Assembly (NCBI RefSeq): GCF_020171525.1
Contig: NZ_JAIVAI010000001.1
Coordinates: 496,001-560,000 of the forward strand
Origin: Halobacillus yeomjeoni
Lineage (GTDB): Bacteria > Bacillota > Bacilli > Bacillales > Halobacillaceae
Length of the DNA: 64,000 nt
Direction: 5' to 3'
This document shows, piece after piece, positions 26,217-34,976 of the stretch. Below the pieces are notes generated by a model. It did not search any database. It was not told the origin of the DNA and saw only the letters and a program-made list of their open reading frames with translations. The position numbers and the translations under genes were made by a program. The stretch's first letter is position 1; every line of letters starts with the position of its first letter.

Positions 26217-26315
26217 TTAAGCACTTTTCAAAAGAGACTGTTGACTGATCGCCTTTAACAAAATCATTTTGTCTTTGTGTGTCAGCTTACACCAGATCCC
26301 CGCTTTAATGTTCAA
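26217..26315 (-). CDS. Possible 32-residue peptide
   Basis: TTG start 7 nt after TAGGAGGAGAG, an unusually good site. The product MNIKAGIWCKLTHKDKMILL plus 12 residues is basic with an amphipathic middle. I do not recognise it. The downstream minus-strand terminator supports a real small transcript, which could equally be a truncated gene. Confidence 0.35.
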   Translation of the reverse strand: MNIKAGIWCKLTHKDKMILLKAISQQSLLKSA

Positions 26316-26641
26316 TGCTCTCTCCTCCTAAGATTGATTTGAAGTACCAGCCATGACCAAACGAACGATATATTCTTGTTATTACTTAGCATATACCGTC
26401 ATTTGAGCGAACGTAAACCTCCAAACGTTCAACAATCTTCGCTATGAAGGGGTTTTTATACTTTTTTTCAGTAGAGTTTTGTCGAATTGATGAAAGAAAG
26501 CTAATCTAACCCCCCTTAAAAATAATAAATACAGGAAAAACATGTCGAAAACTTTTTTTAAATATTATTAAATTTATATGATATTTCTATCACAGACATG
26601 CCAGTAAATAGTTAAATATACAAAAACTAAGGAGGATACCC

Positions 26642-27172
26642 ATGATTACATATGAATGCAAACCGGCAGCAGGGTATACGGATAAAATCGGTGAACTTGT
26701 TTTTATGTTAGAGCATGTCCGTGCAGTCACAATAAGTGAAATCGAAGCGCTGAGGGTAGAAGATTTGGATCGTATACCTGGACAAGGGGGAAACACAATT
26801 GGAGCTTTACTGATGCATATGGCTGCAATCGAAAAAGTCCATCAACTTATTTCATTTGAAAATAGAGATATCAATGAGGCTGAGTTCGAACAGTGGGGGG
26901 CAGCCCTGGAATTAGGTGAATTAGGAAGAAAGAACATTCAAGGGAATCCTATTGAATTTTATACCGATTTAATGAAGGAAACGCGTAATCAATCTCTGTG
27001 CATGTTGAAAAGAAAGTCAGATGAATGGCTTTATGAACGTAACGAATGGCCGAACGGATTAGGATATAATAATTACTACTTATGGTTTCATGTTTTGGAA
27101 GATGAAATCAATCATCGTGGTCAAATCAGAATGATTCAACGTACATTAAGAGGAGTAGACTATGAAATTTAA
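26642..27172 (+). CDS. DinB family protein
   Basis: A 176-residue four-helix-bundle protein. The three-histidine metal site typical of DinB/YfiT enzymes is suggested by HMAAIEKVH near 58-66 and LEDEINHRGQIRMI near 155-168. The family includes bacillithiol and mycothiol S-transferases as well as DNA-damage proteins; B. subtilis BstA is a bacillithiol transferase. AAGGAGGATACCC precedes the ATG. Substrate undetermined. Confidence 0.85.
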   Translation: MITYECKPAAGYTDKIGELVFMLEHVRAVTISEIEALRVEDLDRIPGQGGNTIGALLMHMAAIEKVHQLISFENRDINEAEFEQWGAALELGELGRKNIQGNPIEFYTDLMKETRNQSLCMLKRKSDEWLYERNEWPNGLGYNNYYLWFHVLEDEINHRGQIRMIQRTLRGVDYEI

Positions 27173-27402
27173 ATCAAAAACCGTACACCATAGGAAAAGA
27201 CCTATCAAGAGCTCAACCACCACAGTGTCAGTTTAAAGGTCTTTATTCAACTAAATAGTGAAATAAAAGTTTAAAAAATTCAGCTTTATGCAAGGGATGT
27301 CTAAGGGAATCGATGTCGAAAGGTAAAAACGTATATCACGAGGTTGTTAAAAAGGGAACTCTGTCATAAGAGTAGCTGGATTATGGATAGGGGGGATAAC
27401 AG

Positions 27403-27462
27403 ATGAAAGCTTTCACTACTCCAAAAACAATAAAAGAAGTGAATATCCTACAATACCCATAG
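27403..27462 (+). other. Short frame with strong ribosome site running into the ZIP-like gene
   Basis: GGATAGGGGGGATAACAG leads into ATG and 19 codons (MKAFTTPKTIKEVNILQYP) ending inside the 3' end of the opposite-strand gene. It looks like the start of a lost gene or a small peptide. Low support. Confidence 0.25.
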
Positions 27463-28132
27463 CGAATGCCCCTAAACTGCTCTCTTTTTCTTCAGGGAGT
27501 TCTTCCTTGATGACATTCAATATAATGCCACCTGCCAAAAAGGCCACCAATAGAGATACCATATATTCACTAATATCTGTAACTAAACCGATAAACCAGC
27601 CGATAACGATTGCTACGCTCAATATCCACCGGCCGTAACGATCATATACTTCTTTATGTTCAGAACGTAAGTTGTGGTCGACTGTAATGAAGTGAACAAG
27701 CATGGCAAAAAAATAAAAGCTCATTCCAAATACACTATGAAACTCCTCCTTGATCAGTAAATAGCCGATCAAAGCATTGTAAAAAAAGAAGGAGGCCACA
27801 TGTATCCAAAAAGCACTCGATTCTTTTTTTCCTTGTCTGGCTGTTGTTTTTGTCGTTTTTACCCTTTGATCCAAGGCGTAAAATAAAAACAGACCCAATA
27901 AAGCTAATAAATAAGCGTGATTTGATAAAGAACTGAAGATGCCAGCTTCGTGTATGACTTCCTGTGATTCACTCACTTCTGGAAGAAGATGCAAGAATAC
28001 ATAAGATACCGCTATTCCTCCAGCCGCCGAGAGGTAACGGCTCCTGGGGATCTCGCTCAAAAAGCTCATATACTTTGCCATATAATGAGCAAGTGCGAAT
28101 GAAAAGACAAAGATAAGACTCAGCCAGAACAT
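27416..28132 (-). CDS. ZIP-superfamily-like membrane protein
   Basis: A 238-residue protein with seven or eight membrane helices. YVFLHLLPEVSES near 50-62 and FLAGGIILNVIKEELPEEKE near 198-217 resemble the metal-binding helices of ZIP divalent-cation transporters (H..PE and AG..L....EL.PE). The central loop is short and basic rather than histidine-rich. AAGGAGG precedes the ATG. A zinc or manganese transport role is possible but not established for this branch. Confidence 0.7.
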   Translation of the reverse strand: MFWLSLIFVFSFALAHYMAKYMSFLSEIPRSRYLSAAGGIAVSYVFLHLLPEVSESQEVIHEAGIFSSLSNHAYLLALLGLFLFYALDQRVKTTKTTARQGKKESSAFWIHVASFFFYNALIGYLLIKEEFHSVFGMSFYFFAMLVHFITVDHNLRSEHKEVYDRYGRWILSVAIVIGWFIGLVTDISEYMVSLLVAFLAGGIILNVIKEELPEEKESSLGAFAMGIVGYSLLLLFLE

Positions 28133-28228
28133 GCGGGCAGCCTCCTTTTTTCAGGTCTAAAGAGATTTATTCCATGCGGATATGGAAGTAAACTTATTAT
28201 TAGAATAAACAAGTTTCCTTAGCCATAG

Positions 28229-28253
28229 AAAAAAGCAACCGGGTATGGTTGCT
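28229..28253 (-). terminator. Terminator of ykuD
   Basis: On the minus strand AGCAACC-6-GGTTGCT followed by TTTTTTCT, between ykuD and the ZIP-like gene. Confidence 0.75.
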
Positions 28254-28264
28254 ACTCATGAACA

Positions 28265-28759
28265 TCAATAATGAATAAAGACCGGCGTTCCGATAGGGAT
28301 TGTATAGGCCAGCTCCTCAACATCCTTGTTATACATTCTTACACAACCAAGAGAAACTGCTTTTCCAATCGAACCTGGATCATTCGTACCATGAATGCCG
28401 TAATGTTCTTTTGACAAACTCATCCACATCGTACCGAATGGACCGCCCGGGTCAGGGGCTTTATTGATGATAATAAAGTCACCTACGGGGGTCTCATGAA
28501 GAATCCTTCCGACAGCGATAGGATATTCTTTGACTAATTTTCCATCCCTCATCAATCTTAACCTTCTTTTCATCAATGAGATATCAATTTGGTAAGGAAG
28601 GGTGCTTGTATCTGGGTAACCAGGGATGATGATCGGCTGTCCGGGATAAATCAAGTTCGGATTGATTGTCGGGTTAGCCTGAATGATTGACTGTAATGGA
28701 GTTCGGTAATCACGTGAAATTTGATAAAGGGTTTCCCCACGCAGTACTGTATGGATCAT
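28265..28759 (-). CDS. ykuD: L,D-transpeptidase with LysM domain (YkuD)
   Basis: A 164-residue wall enzyme, the same length as B. subtilis YkuD. An N-terminal LysM repeat (1-47, [16 protein letters not shown] to [10 protein letters not shown]) binds peptidoglycan. The YkuD domain follows with the catalytic HGTNDP (His123) and SLGCVRM (Cys139). It forms 3-3 peptide cross-links. There is no signal peptide, as for the B. subtilis spore protein. The start at 28759 is set by GGAGGTGTTCCT; an upstream frame of 29 codons is not used. Sporulation-specific expression is inferred. Confidence 0.94.
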   Translation of the reverse strand: MIHTVLRGETLYQISRDYRTPLQSIIQANPTINPNLIYPGQPIIIPGYPDTSTLPYQIDISLMKRRLRLMRDGKLVKEYPIAVGRILHETPVGDFIIINKAPDPGGPFGTMWMSLSKEHYGIHGTNDPGSIGKAVSLGCVRMYNKDVEELAYTIPIGTPVFIHY

Positions 28760-28881
28760 AGGAACACCTCCATAAAGTCCATCCAAAAGATGGAACTTTT
28801 TATATTTATATTGGCTGTATTCTCGTATAATGAAGGGAATGTTCAAAATGAGAAGAAATTCTTTATTAGGAGGTAGAAGGC

Positions 28882-29925
28882 GTGGATTACAAAATTATAG
28901 ATGGTCATAATGATACCGTTTTAAAGATAGCAGAAGAAGGGGTTGAGGCTTTTTTTAATACGAACGGGAAAGGTCACCTTGATCTTTTGCGAGCTCTCAA
29001 AGGAGGGATGGGCGGAGGGTTCTTTGCAATTTACACTCCTGACCAAGTCAAAATGCCGAACATGGAGGACCATCAAACAGCCCAAGGGTACGCTCTTCCA
29101 TTATCACCCCCGGTGGATGAATCGTATAGTTTGGCGTTCACTGAAAATATGATCAAATTATTGAAAGAAGCAGAAAGTCTGTCTGAAGGGTCGTTCGAAT
29201 TGGTCACAAGCGTACAAAAACTTGTGAATTGTCTTGAAGAAGACCGATTAGCGGGGATATTACATATTGAAGGGGCAGAAGCGATCGATCCTGAGTTCAA
29301 GAGACTCCACCATTTTTATGAACAGGGGCTTCGTTCTTTGGGACTTGTCTGGAGCCGTCCTAACATTTTTGGTGAAGGGGTGCCTTATCAATTTCCGAGT
29401 TCACCTGATACAGGCCCCGGCCTGACACAAAGTGGCAGACAATTGGTGAAGGAATGTAATAAACTTGGAATTATGCTGGATGTTTCTCATTTGAATGAAA
29501 AAGGTTTCTGGGATCTCGCCGCAATAAGTGACGCTCCCATTGTGGCTACCCATTCAAATGCCCATGCTTTATGTCCAATTTCAAGAAACTTAACAGACCA
29601 GCAATTAGATGCTATCCAAGCATCCGGAGGTGTAGTCGGTGTGACATATAGCTTAAATATGTTAAAAGAAAATGGTGATATTGATCTTGATGTCCATTTG
29701 AGCGAGGTCACCAAGCATATTTATTATATAGCCGACCGCATCGGTATCGATCATGTAGCCCTCGGTTCGGATTTTGATGGTGCTACTATACCGAACACCA
29801 TCAAAGATGCCGCGGGGGTTCCAAAACTATTCGATCAATTAAAAAAAGAAGGGTTTAAAGAACAAGATTTTTATAAAATTTCTCATCAGAACTGGCTCCG
29901 CGTGTTATATCAAACTTGGAAATAA
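28882..29925 (+). CDS. Membrane-type dipeptidase (peptidase family M19)
   Basis: A 347-residue zinc dipeptidase. Metal ligands are visible: DGHNDT at 7-12 (HxD), LHIEGAEAI (bridging glutamate), ATHSNAHAL (histidine) and LGSDFDG near the C-terminus (aspartate). The family hydrolyses dipeptides, often with a D-residue or dehydro residue. GTG start from AGGAGGTAGAAGGC. No signal peptide, so it is cytoplasmic despite the family name. Close to the ykuD wall gene but on the other strand. Confidence 0.93.
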   Translation: MDYKIIDGHNDTVLKIAEEGVEAFFNTNGKGHLDLLRALKGGMGGGFFAIYTPDQVKMPNMEDHQTAQGYALPLSPPVDESYSLAFTENMIKLLKEAESLSEGSFELVTSVQKLVNCLEEDRLAGILHIEGAEAIDPEFKRLHHFYEQGLRSLGLVWSRPNIFGEGVPYQFPSSPDTGPGLTQSGRQLVKECNKLGIMLDVSHLNEKGFWDLAAISDAPIVATHSNAHALCPISRNLTDQQLDAIQASGGVVGVTYSLNMLKENGDIDLDVHLSEVTKHIYYIADRIGIDHVALGSDFDGATIPNTIKDAAGVPKLFDQLKKEGFKEQDFYKISHQNWLRVLYQTWK

Positions 29926-29927
29926 TA

Positions 29928-29958
29928 AAAGTCCCGAGCCTGAACAGGCCGGGACTTT
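29928..29958. terminator. Bidirectional terminator
   Basis: AAAGTCCCG-A-GCCTG pairs with CAGGC-CGGGACTTT with a single bulge, between converging genes. Confidence 0.85.
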
Positions 29959-29963
29959 ATAAT

Positions 29964-30884
29964 TCAACGATGTTTTTGATAGGTGATCGCAGTGGTCATA
30001 TCCTTTATTTCACTGTATAACAACTGTGTCATCGGTTCTGACTCTAAAAAGCTCAACGTATCCTCTAATTGCTCCAGTGTGCGTGCCCCGAATACTGCAG
30101 TCGCAACTGTTGGTTCATGGAGCACATATTGCAGCGCTAGTGCTGTCGGGGTTCGATGTTGGCTGCCTAATTCCTTCCATTTGCGTGTAATTGACAGCAC
30201 TTCTTCCTCTGTATAATCGAGAAATCCTCCATCCGCTTTTTCCTGGGCTTTCTCATATCCTTTTGTAGATAGCAATCCCTTGGCCAAAGGACCTCTGGCT
30301 AGTACACTGACTTCATTTTTCTCCAGTAACCCTAGGATCTCTTCTTCCGGCCGGCGGTCTAATGCATTATATTGCATCATGACACTTGCAATTTGGGACC
30401 TTTTTACATATTCCCGAATGACGTTTGGTCTTATGGATGAAATGCCGTACTCGCGAACCAAGCCTTCCTTCTTCAGTTCATCTAACGCTTCGATCGTTTC
30501 ATCGATAGGGTCGTCAATTGTTCCACCGTGTAATTGGTAAAGGTCGATGTAATCGGTTCCTAATCTTTTCAGGCTGTCTTTACAAGCTTGTTTGATATGT
30601 TTTTTGGACGGGTCCCAAGACCAATCTTCTTTTTCAGCATCGAAATTGTTGCCGCCTTTGCTCCCGATTATCAAATCATCGCGGCGCCCTTTGATAGCCT
30701 CACCGACAATTTTTTCATTTTCACCGAATCCATAAAGGTCGGCGGTGTCCAAATAATTGATTCCTGCATCAAGAGCTCGATCGATAATTGATTTCGCTTG
30801 TTCTACATCATTCCCAAGAGACATGCATCCCAGGCTGATTTCCGAAACATATAATTCAGATGTACCTAATTTTCGTTTATTCAT
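29964..30884 (-). CDS. yqkF: Aldo/keto reductase (YqkF-like)
   Basis: A 306-residue NADPH-dependent reductase, the same length as B. subtilis YqkF. Catalytic Asp-Tyr in LDTADLYGFG (about 47-56), lysine in IIGSKGGN and histidine in LYQLHGG make the tetrad. The start at 30884 follows AAAGGATGATAGA; a longer frame upstream has no site. It is divergent from nudF as in B. subtilis, marking the left end of the syntenic core. Substrate unknown. Confidence 0.92.
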   Translation of the reverse strand: MNKRKLGTSELYVSEISLGCMSLGNDVEQAKSIIDRALDAGINYLDTADLYGFGENEKIVGEAIKGRRDDLIIGSKGGNNFDAEKEDWSWDPSKKHIKQACKDSLKRLGTDYIDLYQLHGGTIDDPIDETIEALDELKKEGLVREYGISSIRPNVIREYVKRSQIASVMMQYNALDRRPEEEILGLLEKNEVSVLARGPLAKGLLSTKGYEKAQEKADGGFLDYTEEEVLSITRKWKELGSQHRTPTALALQYVLHEPTVATAVFGARTLEQLEDTLSFLESEPMTQLLYSEIKDMTTAITYQKHR

Positions 30885-30989
30885 TCTATCATCCTTTCTA
30901 TTACTATCTAATAGCATATCGAATTTTTCCACGTATCTTCCACTCCTGTGATAAAATGACGGTAGATTTATAGAGAGGATGTTGGAAGG

Positions 30990-31535
30990 ATGAAAAAATT
31001 TGAAGAAAAAACGTATCACACTGAAACAATTTACTCTGGTAAAATTGTTGAACTGAATATTGACAGTGTTACTTTACCCGATGGCAATACTTCTAAACGA
31101 GAGCTCATCAAGCATCCCGGCGCTGTAGCTGTAATCGCTCTTACTCCCGATGGGAAACTCGTGTGTGTCGAGCAATACCGTAAGCCGCTGGAGAAAAGTC
31201 TGGTGGAAATTCCAGCTGGTAAGTTAGAAGAAGGAGAAGACCCGTATACATGTGCTTTAAGAGAACTCGAAGAAGAGACCGGGTACACTACAAAGCATTT
31301 GCAGAAGCTGACTTCTTTTTATACCTCTCCTGGATTTGCTGATGAAATTGTCCACCTATACTTCACAGATGAAGTCACTCCACTCCAAGAGAAAGTTGAT
31401 GGTGACGAAGATGAGTTCGTCGAATTGATGGAGTTGACTTTGGAAGAAGCAGAGCAAATGGAGAAAGAACAAAGGATCCATGATGCGAAGACCGCTTATG
31501 CCCTTTTATTTTTAAAACTACTAAGAGATAAGTAA
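30990..31535 (+). CDS. nudF: ADP-ribose pyrophosphatase NudF
   Basis: A 181-residue Nudix hydrolase that splits ADP-ribose to AMP and ribose 5-phosphate. The Nudix box GKLEEGEDPYTCALRELEEE (77-96, then TGY) is complete. The N-terminal half carries the substrate strand VEQYRKPLEKSLVEIPAG typical of ADP-ribose-specific members. Position next to yqkF and before spoIIM matches B. subtilis. It is followed by a repeat element rather than the next core gene. Confidence 0.95.
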   Translation: MKKFEEKTYHTETIYSGKIVELNIDSVTLPDGNTSKRELIKHPGAVAVIALTPDGKLVCVEQYRKPLEKSLVEIPAGKLEEGEDPYTCALRELEEETGYTTKHLQKLTSFYTSPGFADEIVHLYFTDEVTPLQEKVDGDEDEFVELMELTLEEAEQMEKEQRIHDAKTAYALLFLKLLRDK

Positions 31536-32293
31536 TTCTTCAAATTACATATTTGTTATCTAGTAGTGTTGGTGTTTGGTAATTGAGCAATTTCACTCCA
31601 ATGATCCTTTTTCATGAAGGCTCTGTTAAAGTCTGTTGTTGATATTTTAAACGATTACTAAATAGTCCCCGTCTGAGATTAGGTGTTAGGTCATTTTTTT
31701 ACTCAGAGCATGGGATGGCAGTGAAAACAGTCCGTAGTTGGTGTAACGGACTTCGGTTATGGCCTTTCTGACCCTTCTACTTTGAAGAGGCGTCATTTTA
31801 GAATGGCGAGGCTCCTGTGGAGTAAAGGTACATCGTGAGATCACGGAAGGCATCAGCTTGAGTAGGCTCACGGTACCCCACGGAAAGGGAGTCATTCTAA
31901 AAGGACGCCTCATACAAATTCCAGGACAGAAAGAACTGATATGAGCTCACGTGCAAAATAACAACAACAAGCAATAACAGAGCCTTCATGAAAAAAACGT
32001 TGCAGTAAATTTTCTATGGTTGAGGAGATAGTAGTTTATATATATAGGGAATCTCCTTAATAACGTTCATCCAATCTCTTTTCTCGGGATGTCATAGGAT
32101 AATTATGATATATGCTAGAGTCAATCACGGGCTGTTTAACCAATTGTAGATGCAATTTGAGTTATCTTTTTCTATTTAAAAAGCGTTTAAAGCAGCGGGG
32201 ACCCTTTTATTTAAATGTGGAGTTCGTGGTCTACTTTATTCTTTTTCTTCATAGATTGGTCATAGACCGGAGAAGAGAAAGGATGAAGTAGAT
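31536..32293. other. Intergenic region with repeat element
   Basis: The region holds a MITE-like element (31608-31995). The remaining 300 nt before spoIIM are AT-rich and contain no gene. A mother-cell sigma-E promoter for spoIIM is expected here but I could not place it with confidence. Confidence 0.5.
31608..31995. mobile_element. MITE-like palindromic repeat element (388 bp)
   Basis: The ends TTTTTCATGAAGGCTCTGTT and its exact complement form a 21-bp terminal inverted repeat, and similarity extends inward to about 40 bp (TGTTGTTG-AT/TTATTTT). Inside, GAGGCGTCATTTTAGAATG (31787) and CATTCTAAAAGGACGCCTC (about 31895) form a second long stem. There is no coding capacity and no clear target-site duplication. 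The centre resembles the structured intergenic repeats scattered through Bacillaceae genomes. A related single end is seen at 49558. Confidence 0.7.
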
Positions 32294-32932
32294 ATGCAGC
32301 AAGGGATGAGGATGGTCCGTAACGATTTACGTAACCACATGAACATATTCGTGTTTATTTTTGTGCTATTCATAATGGGCATGGTGTTCGGAGCAGTGAT
32401 TGTAAATAGTATGAACTTCGTCCAGAAGCAGGATTTGTTCTTTTACTTGAAACAATTTTTTGAACAAAACATGGACACAGCCGGTATGACGAAGATGACA
32501 CTTTGGAAGGATAGTATGTTCTATCATCTCAAGTATATGCTGCTGCTTTTTTTACTAGGGATATCAGTCATAGGGATGCCGGTCATAACAGTGCTGTTAT
32601 TTGTCAAAGGATTGGTCGTAGGGTTTTCTGTAGGGTTTTTGGTCAATCAGATGGGGTGGTATGGAATGCTTCTTTCAGCCGTTTCCATCGCTCCACACAA
32701 TTTGATCATCATTCCAATCTATTTAGTAGCTGGTTCATTGGCGTTGATTTTTTCACTTACCCTCTGCCGGCAGCTGTTCATCCGAAAAGTTCATCAACCC
32801 ATTATTAAAGGATTCGTCCGATACAGTCTATTTTTCGGCGTCCTGATCCTTTTCTTAATGTTATCATCCGTCATTGAAGTGTTTTTTTCTAACACACTTC
32901 TGGAATATGTACTCAAATGGATCTATAAATAA
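32294..32932 (+). CDS. spoIIM: Stage II sporulation protein M
   Basis: A 212-residue membrane protein with about five helices. It is part of the mother-cell DMP complex (SpoIID, SpoIIM, SpoIIP) that drives engulfment of the forespore by peptidoglycan remodelling. Recognisable stretches are LLFLLGISVIGMPVITVLLF and SIAPHNLIIIPIYLVAGSLA, the latter a conserved SpoIIM/DUF95 segment. AAAGGATG lies before the ATG. Position just before fur matches B. subtilis. Confidence 0.93.
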   Translation: MQQGMRMVRNDLRNHMNIFVFIFVLFIMGMVFGAVIVNSMNFVQKQDLFFYLKQFFEQNMDTAGMTKMTLWKDSMFYHLKYMLLLFLLGISVIGMPVITVLLFVKGLVVGFSVGFLVNQMGWYGMLLSAVSIAPHNLIIIPIYLVAGSLALIFSLTLCRQLFIRKVHQPIIKGFVRYSLFFGVLILFLMLSSVIEVFFSNTLLEYVLKWIYK

Positions 32933-32940
32933 GGGGTTAT

Positions 32941-33008
32941 TTATAATTGTTATAATTAATAGATTGTAATAATTATAATTTGACACTCGTTTTGTCTCTG
33001 CTTATAAT
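32941..33008 (+). promoter_or_regulatory. Promoter of fur with two Per/Fur-type boxes
   Basis: TTGACA (32980-32985) and TATAAT (33003-33008) are separated by 17 nt, an ideal sigma-A promoter. Immediately upstream, TTATAATTGTTATAA (32941-32955) and TTGTAATAATTATAA (32964-32978) each match the Per box TTATAATNATTATAA at all but one position. In B. subtilis, fur is under PerR control, so peroxide or metal regulation of fur is expected here. Confidence 0.75.
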
Positions 33009-33040
33009 GAAGTTGGTAATACGAGGGAGGGGACGTATGT

Positions 33041-33517
33041 ATGGAACACCGCATTGAGAAAATAAAAAAACAGTTGCACTCGCAGAGTTATAAGCTTACT
33101 CCTCAAAGGGAAGCGACCGTCCGTGTGCTATTAGAAAACGAAGAAGATCATTTGAGTGCTGAAGATGTTTACCTCCTCGTAAAAGAAAAAGCACCAGAAA
33201 TTGGACTTGCAACTGTATATCGTACATTAGAGCTTTTATCTGAGCTGAAAGTCGTTGATAAAATCAATTTTGGAGATGGAGTTTCCCGATTTGATTTAAG
33301 AAAAGAAGGAGCGACTCACTTTCATCATCATCTCGTCTGTATCGAGTGTGGGTCAGTGGCTGAAATTGAAGAAGACTTGCTTGGTGAGGTTGAAAGTCAG
33401 GTTGAAAATCAATGGGGCTTTGAAGTGAAAGATCATCGATTGACTTTCCATGGTATCTGTAAATCTTGTCAAAAACAGACGGTTGCAGCTACGACAACCA
33501 CCCATATGGAACAATGA
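33041..33517 (+). CDS. fur: Ferric uptake regulator Fur
   Basis: A 158-residue metalloregulator. An N-terminal winged-helix domain (KLTPQREATVRVLLEN; GLATVYRTLELLSELKVV is the recognition helix) is followed by a dimerisation domain with the metal-binding THFHHHLVCIECG. A structural zinc site is formed by CIEC and GICKSCQ. It represses iron-uptake genes when Fe2+ is bound. Identity as Fur rather than PerR or Zur rests on the conserved position before yqzK-xerD. GGGAGGGG precedes the ATG. Confidence 0.93.
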   Translation: MEHRIEKIKKQLHSQSYKLTPQREATVRVLLENEEDHLSAEDVYLLVKEKAPEIGLATVYRTLELLSELKVVDKINFGDGVSRFDLRKEGATHFHHHLVCIECGSVAEIEEDLLGEVESQVENQWGFEVKDHRLTFHGICKSCQKQTVAATTTTHMEQ

Positions 33518-33523
33518 TTGTGT

Positions 33524-33555
33524 TGCCGCTATGAATGTAAAGTAGTGGCATTTTT
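33524..33555 (+). terminator. Terminator of fur
   Basis: TGCCGCTA pairs with TAGTGGCA (one G-U), followed by TTTTT, starting 6 nt after the fur stop. Confidence 0.7.
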
Positions 33556-33763
33556 CATGTCTGTAGGATAGGTTATTATCCTTACATAAATTGGTGTATG
33601 AAAGCACGTAAGAATTGTATATCAAATCTATTTACAAACTTTTTTTTATCGTGTACGTTTAACCTAGACTGGACTCTGTTCTTCCTGTGCTGTAAAGGAA
33701 GTATATATTCATGGATTTTAGGCATATCCTTTTACAAATAGGTAGTAAAAGGGGAGATGGCTC

Positions 33764-33982
33764 ATGACCAGGGTTCGGAACACATTGCAGGATTTGATAA
33801 AAGTTCTTTTCGTATTTACTCTTTGCACCTGTCTCTTTTACTTTGCGTTGAGAATGGTACATGAAGAATATGAAAGACAACATCGATATGATCCACCAAG
33901 CGGAACGGCAGTGAAAGTCTATCAACCGGTGGAACGTCCGTGGACGGATCGACTATCGATATTTTTCCGACTAGGGGAGTAG
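33764..33982 (+). CDS. yqzK: YqzK family (DUF4227) protein
   Basis: A 72-residue protein with one membrane helix (about 12-30, [19 protein letters not shown]) and a basic soluble tail ending in [14 protein letters not shown], conserved among YqzK proteins. AAAGGGGAGATGGCTC-ATG. It sits between fur and xerD as in B. subtilis. Function unknown. Confidence 0.88.
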   Translation: MTRVRNTLQDLIKVLFVFTLCTCLFYFALRMVHEEYERQHRYDPPSGTAVKVYQPVERPWTDRLSIFFRLGE

Positions 33983-33989
33983 ATGGCCG

Positions 33990-34877
33990 ATGCAATATGC
34001 GCTAGAGGATTTTTTTCATTATCTAACTGTAGAGCGTGGATTATCCCAAAACACCATTCAGTCGTATCAACGGGATTTGAAACAATATCGAGCATTCCTG
34101 CAGGAAGAGGCAGTTCTGAATGACTGGGATCAAGTGACGAGAACGCATATTATGAAATATTTGTATGCTCTAAATGATAAAGGTCGTTCCCCTGCAACCA
34201 TTGCAAGGCTGCTTTCATCCATCCGTCTCTATCATCAGTTCTTAATCAGAGAAAAAATTACGAATCAGGATCCAAGCTTACATATAGAGACTCCGAAAAA
34301 GGAAAGGAAGCTGCCCAAGGTTTTATCTTCTGATGATGTGGACAAGCTCTTGAACATACATGCCAAAGATGCTCTATCCGCGAGAAACAAGGCAATGTTT
34401 GAAATGCTCTATGCCACAGGTCTTCGTGTATCAGAGTTAGTCAATCTGAAGGTTAGCGATCTGCATTTGACGATGGGATTTGTCCGTTGTCTCGGTAAAG
34501 GATCAAAAGAAAGAATCATCCCATTAGGAGATATGGCGAAAGAAGCTGTCGAACTGTATTTGGACATGGGGCGCGGAGAACTGGTCAAACAGAAGAAGAC
34601 TGAGGAATTATTCGTCAATCACCGGGGAGGTCCCTTGACACGACAGGGATTCTGGAAGATACTGAAAGCGGTTGCCCTTGAAATGGGAGTTCAAAAAGAT
34701 TTGACGCCGCATACTTTGCGTCATTCATTTGCGACACACCTCCTTGAGAATGGGGCGGATTTAAGAGCTGTTCAAGAAATGCTTGGCCATGCTGATATAT
34801 CTACAACCCAAATATATACTCACGTGTCCAAGACACGTTTAAAAGATGTTTACCGCTCTTATCATCCTAGAGCGTAA
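33990..34877 (+). CDS. xerD: Tyrosine recombinase XerD
   Basis: This 295-residue site-specific recombinase acts with XerC at dif to resolve chromosome dimers. The N-terminal SAM-like core-binding domain covers about 1-90. The catalytic domain shows Arg146 (ATGLRVSEL), Lys170, His241 and Arg244 ([10 protein letters not shown]), His267 (LGHADI) and nucleophile Tyr276 (QIYTH), all intact. It starts 7 nt after yqzK. Position identifies it as XerD (RipX) rather than XerC. Confidence 0.96.
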   Translation: MQYALEDFFHYLTVERGLSQNTIQSYQRDLKQYRAFLQEEAVLNDWDQVTRTHIMKYLYALNDKGRSPATIARLLSSIRLYHQFLIREKITNQDPSLHIETPKKERKLPKVLSSDDVDKLLNIHAKDALSARNKAMFEMLYATGLRVSELVNLKVSDLHLTMGFVRCLGKGSKERIIPLGDMAKEAVELYLDMGRGELVKQKKTEELFVNHRGGPLTRQGFWKILKAVALEMGVQKDLTPHTLRHSFATHLLENGADLRAVQEMLGHADISTTQIYTHVSKTRLKDVYRSYHPRA

Positions 34878-34895
34878 ACACTTTTTTGATTTTTT

Positions 34896-34910
34896 AGATG
34901 TCTGACATCT
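34896..34910. repeat. Inverted repeat upstream of deoB
   Basis: AGATGT-CTG-ACATCT is a perfect 6-bp dyad, 66 nt before deoB and preceded by T-runs. It may be an operator for the nucleoside operon or the remains of an xerD terminator. Confidence 0.35.
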
Positions 34911-34976
34911 TACATCTTTAAGGAAAAGCGTAAAAAATTAATATTATGGGAAAGTAATCTTTAGGAGGGATCGATC

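Larger units (their letters stand above)
25785..26641. other. Gene-poor 0.85-kb region
   Basis: It holds the MFS promoter region, a minus-strand terminator (25952-25975) and one 32-codon minus-strand frame with a strong ribosome site (26217-26315). No larger gene is visible on either strand. The sequence is AT-rich, consistent with decayed DNA. Confidence 0.5.

Noticed and set aside
30885-31019. 45-residue N-terminal extension of the aldo/keto reductase
   Set aside because: No ribosome site; family members begin at the MNKRKLGTSEL start; the extension overlaps the nudF promoter region.
31686-31913. 75-codon frame inside the MITE-like element
   Set aside because: It follows from the palindromic structure of the element, with no start signal or protein-like composition.
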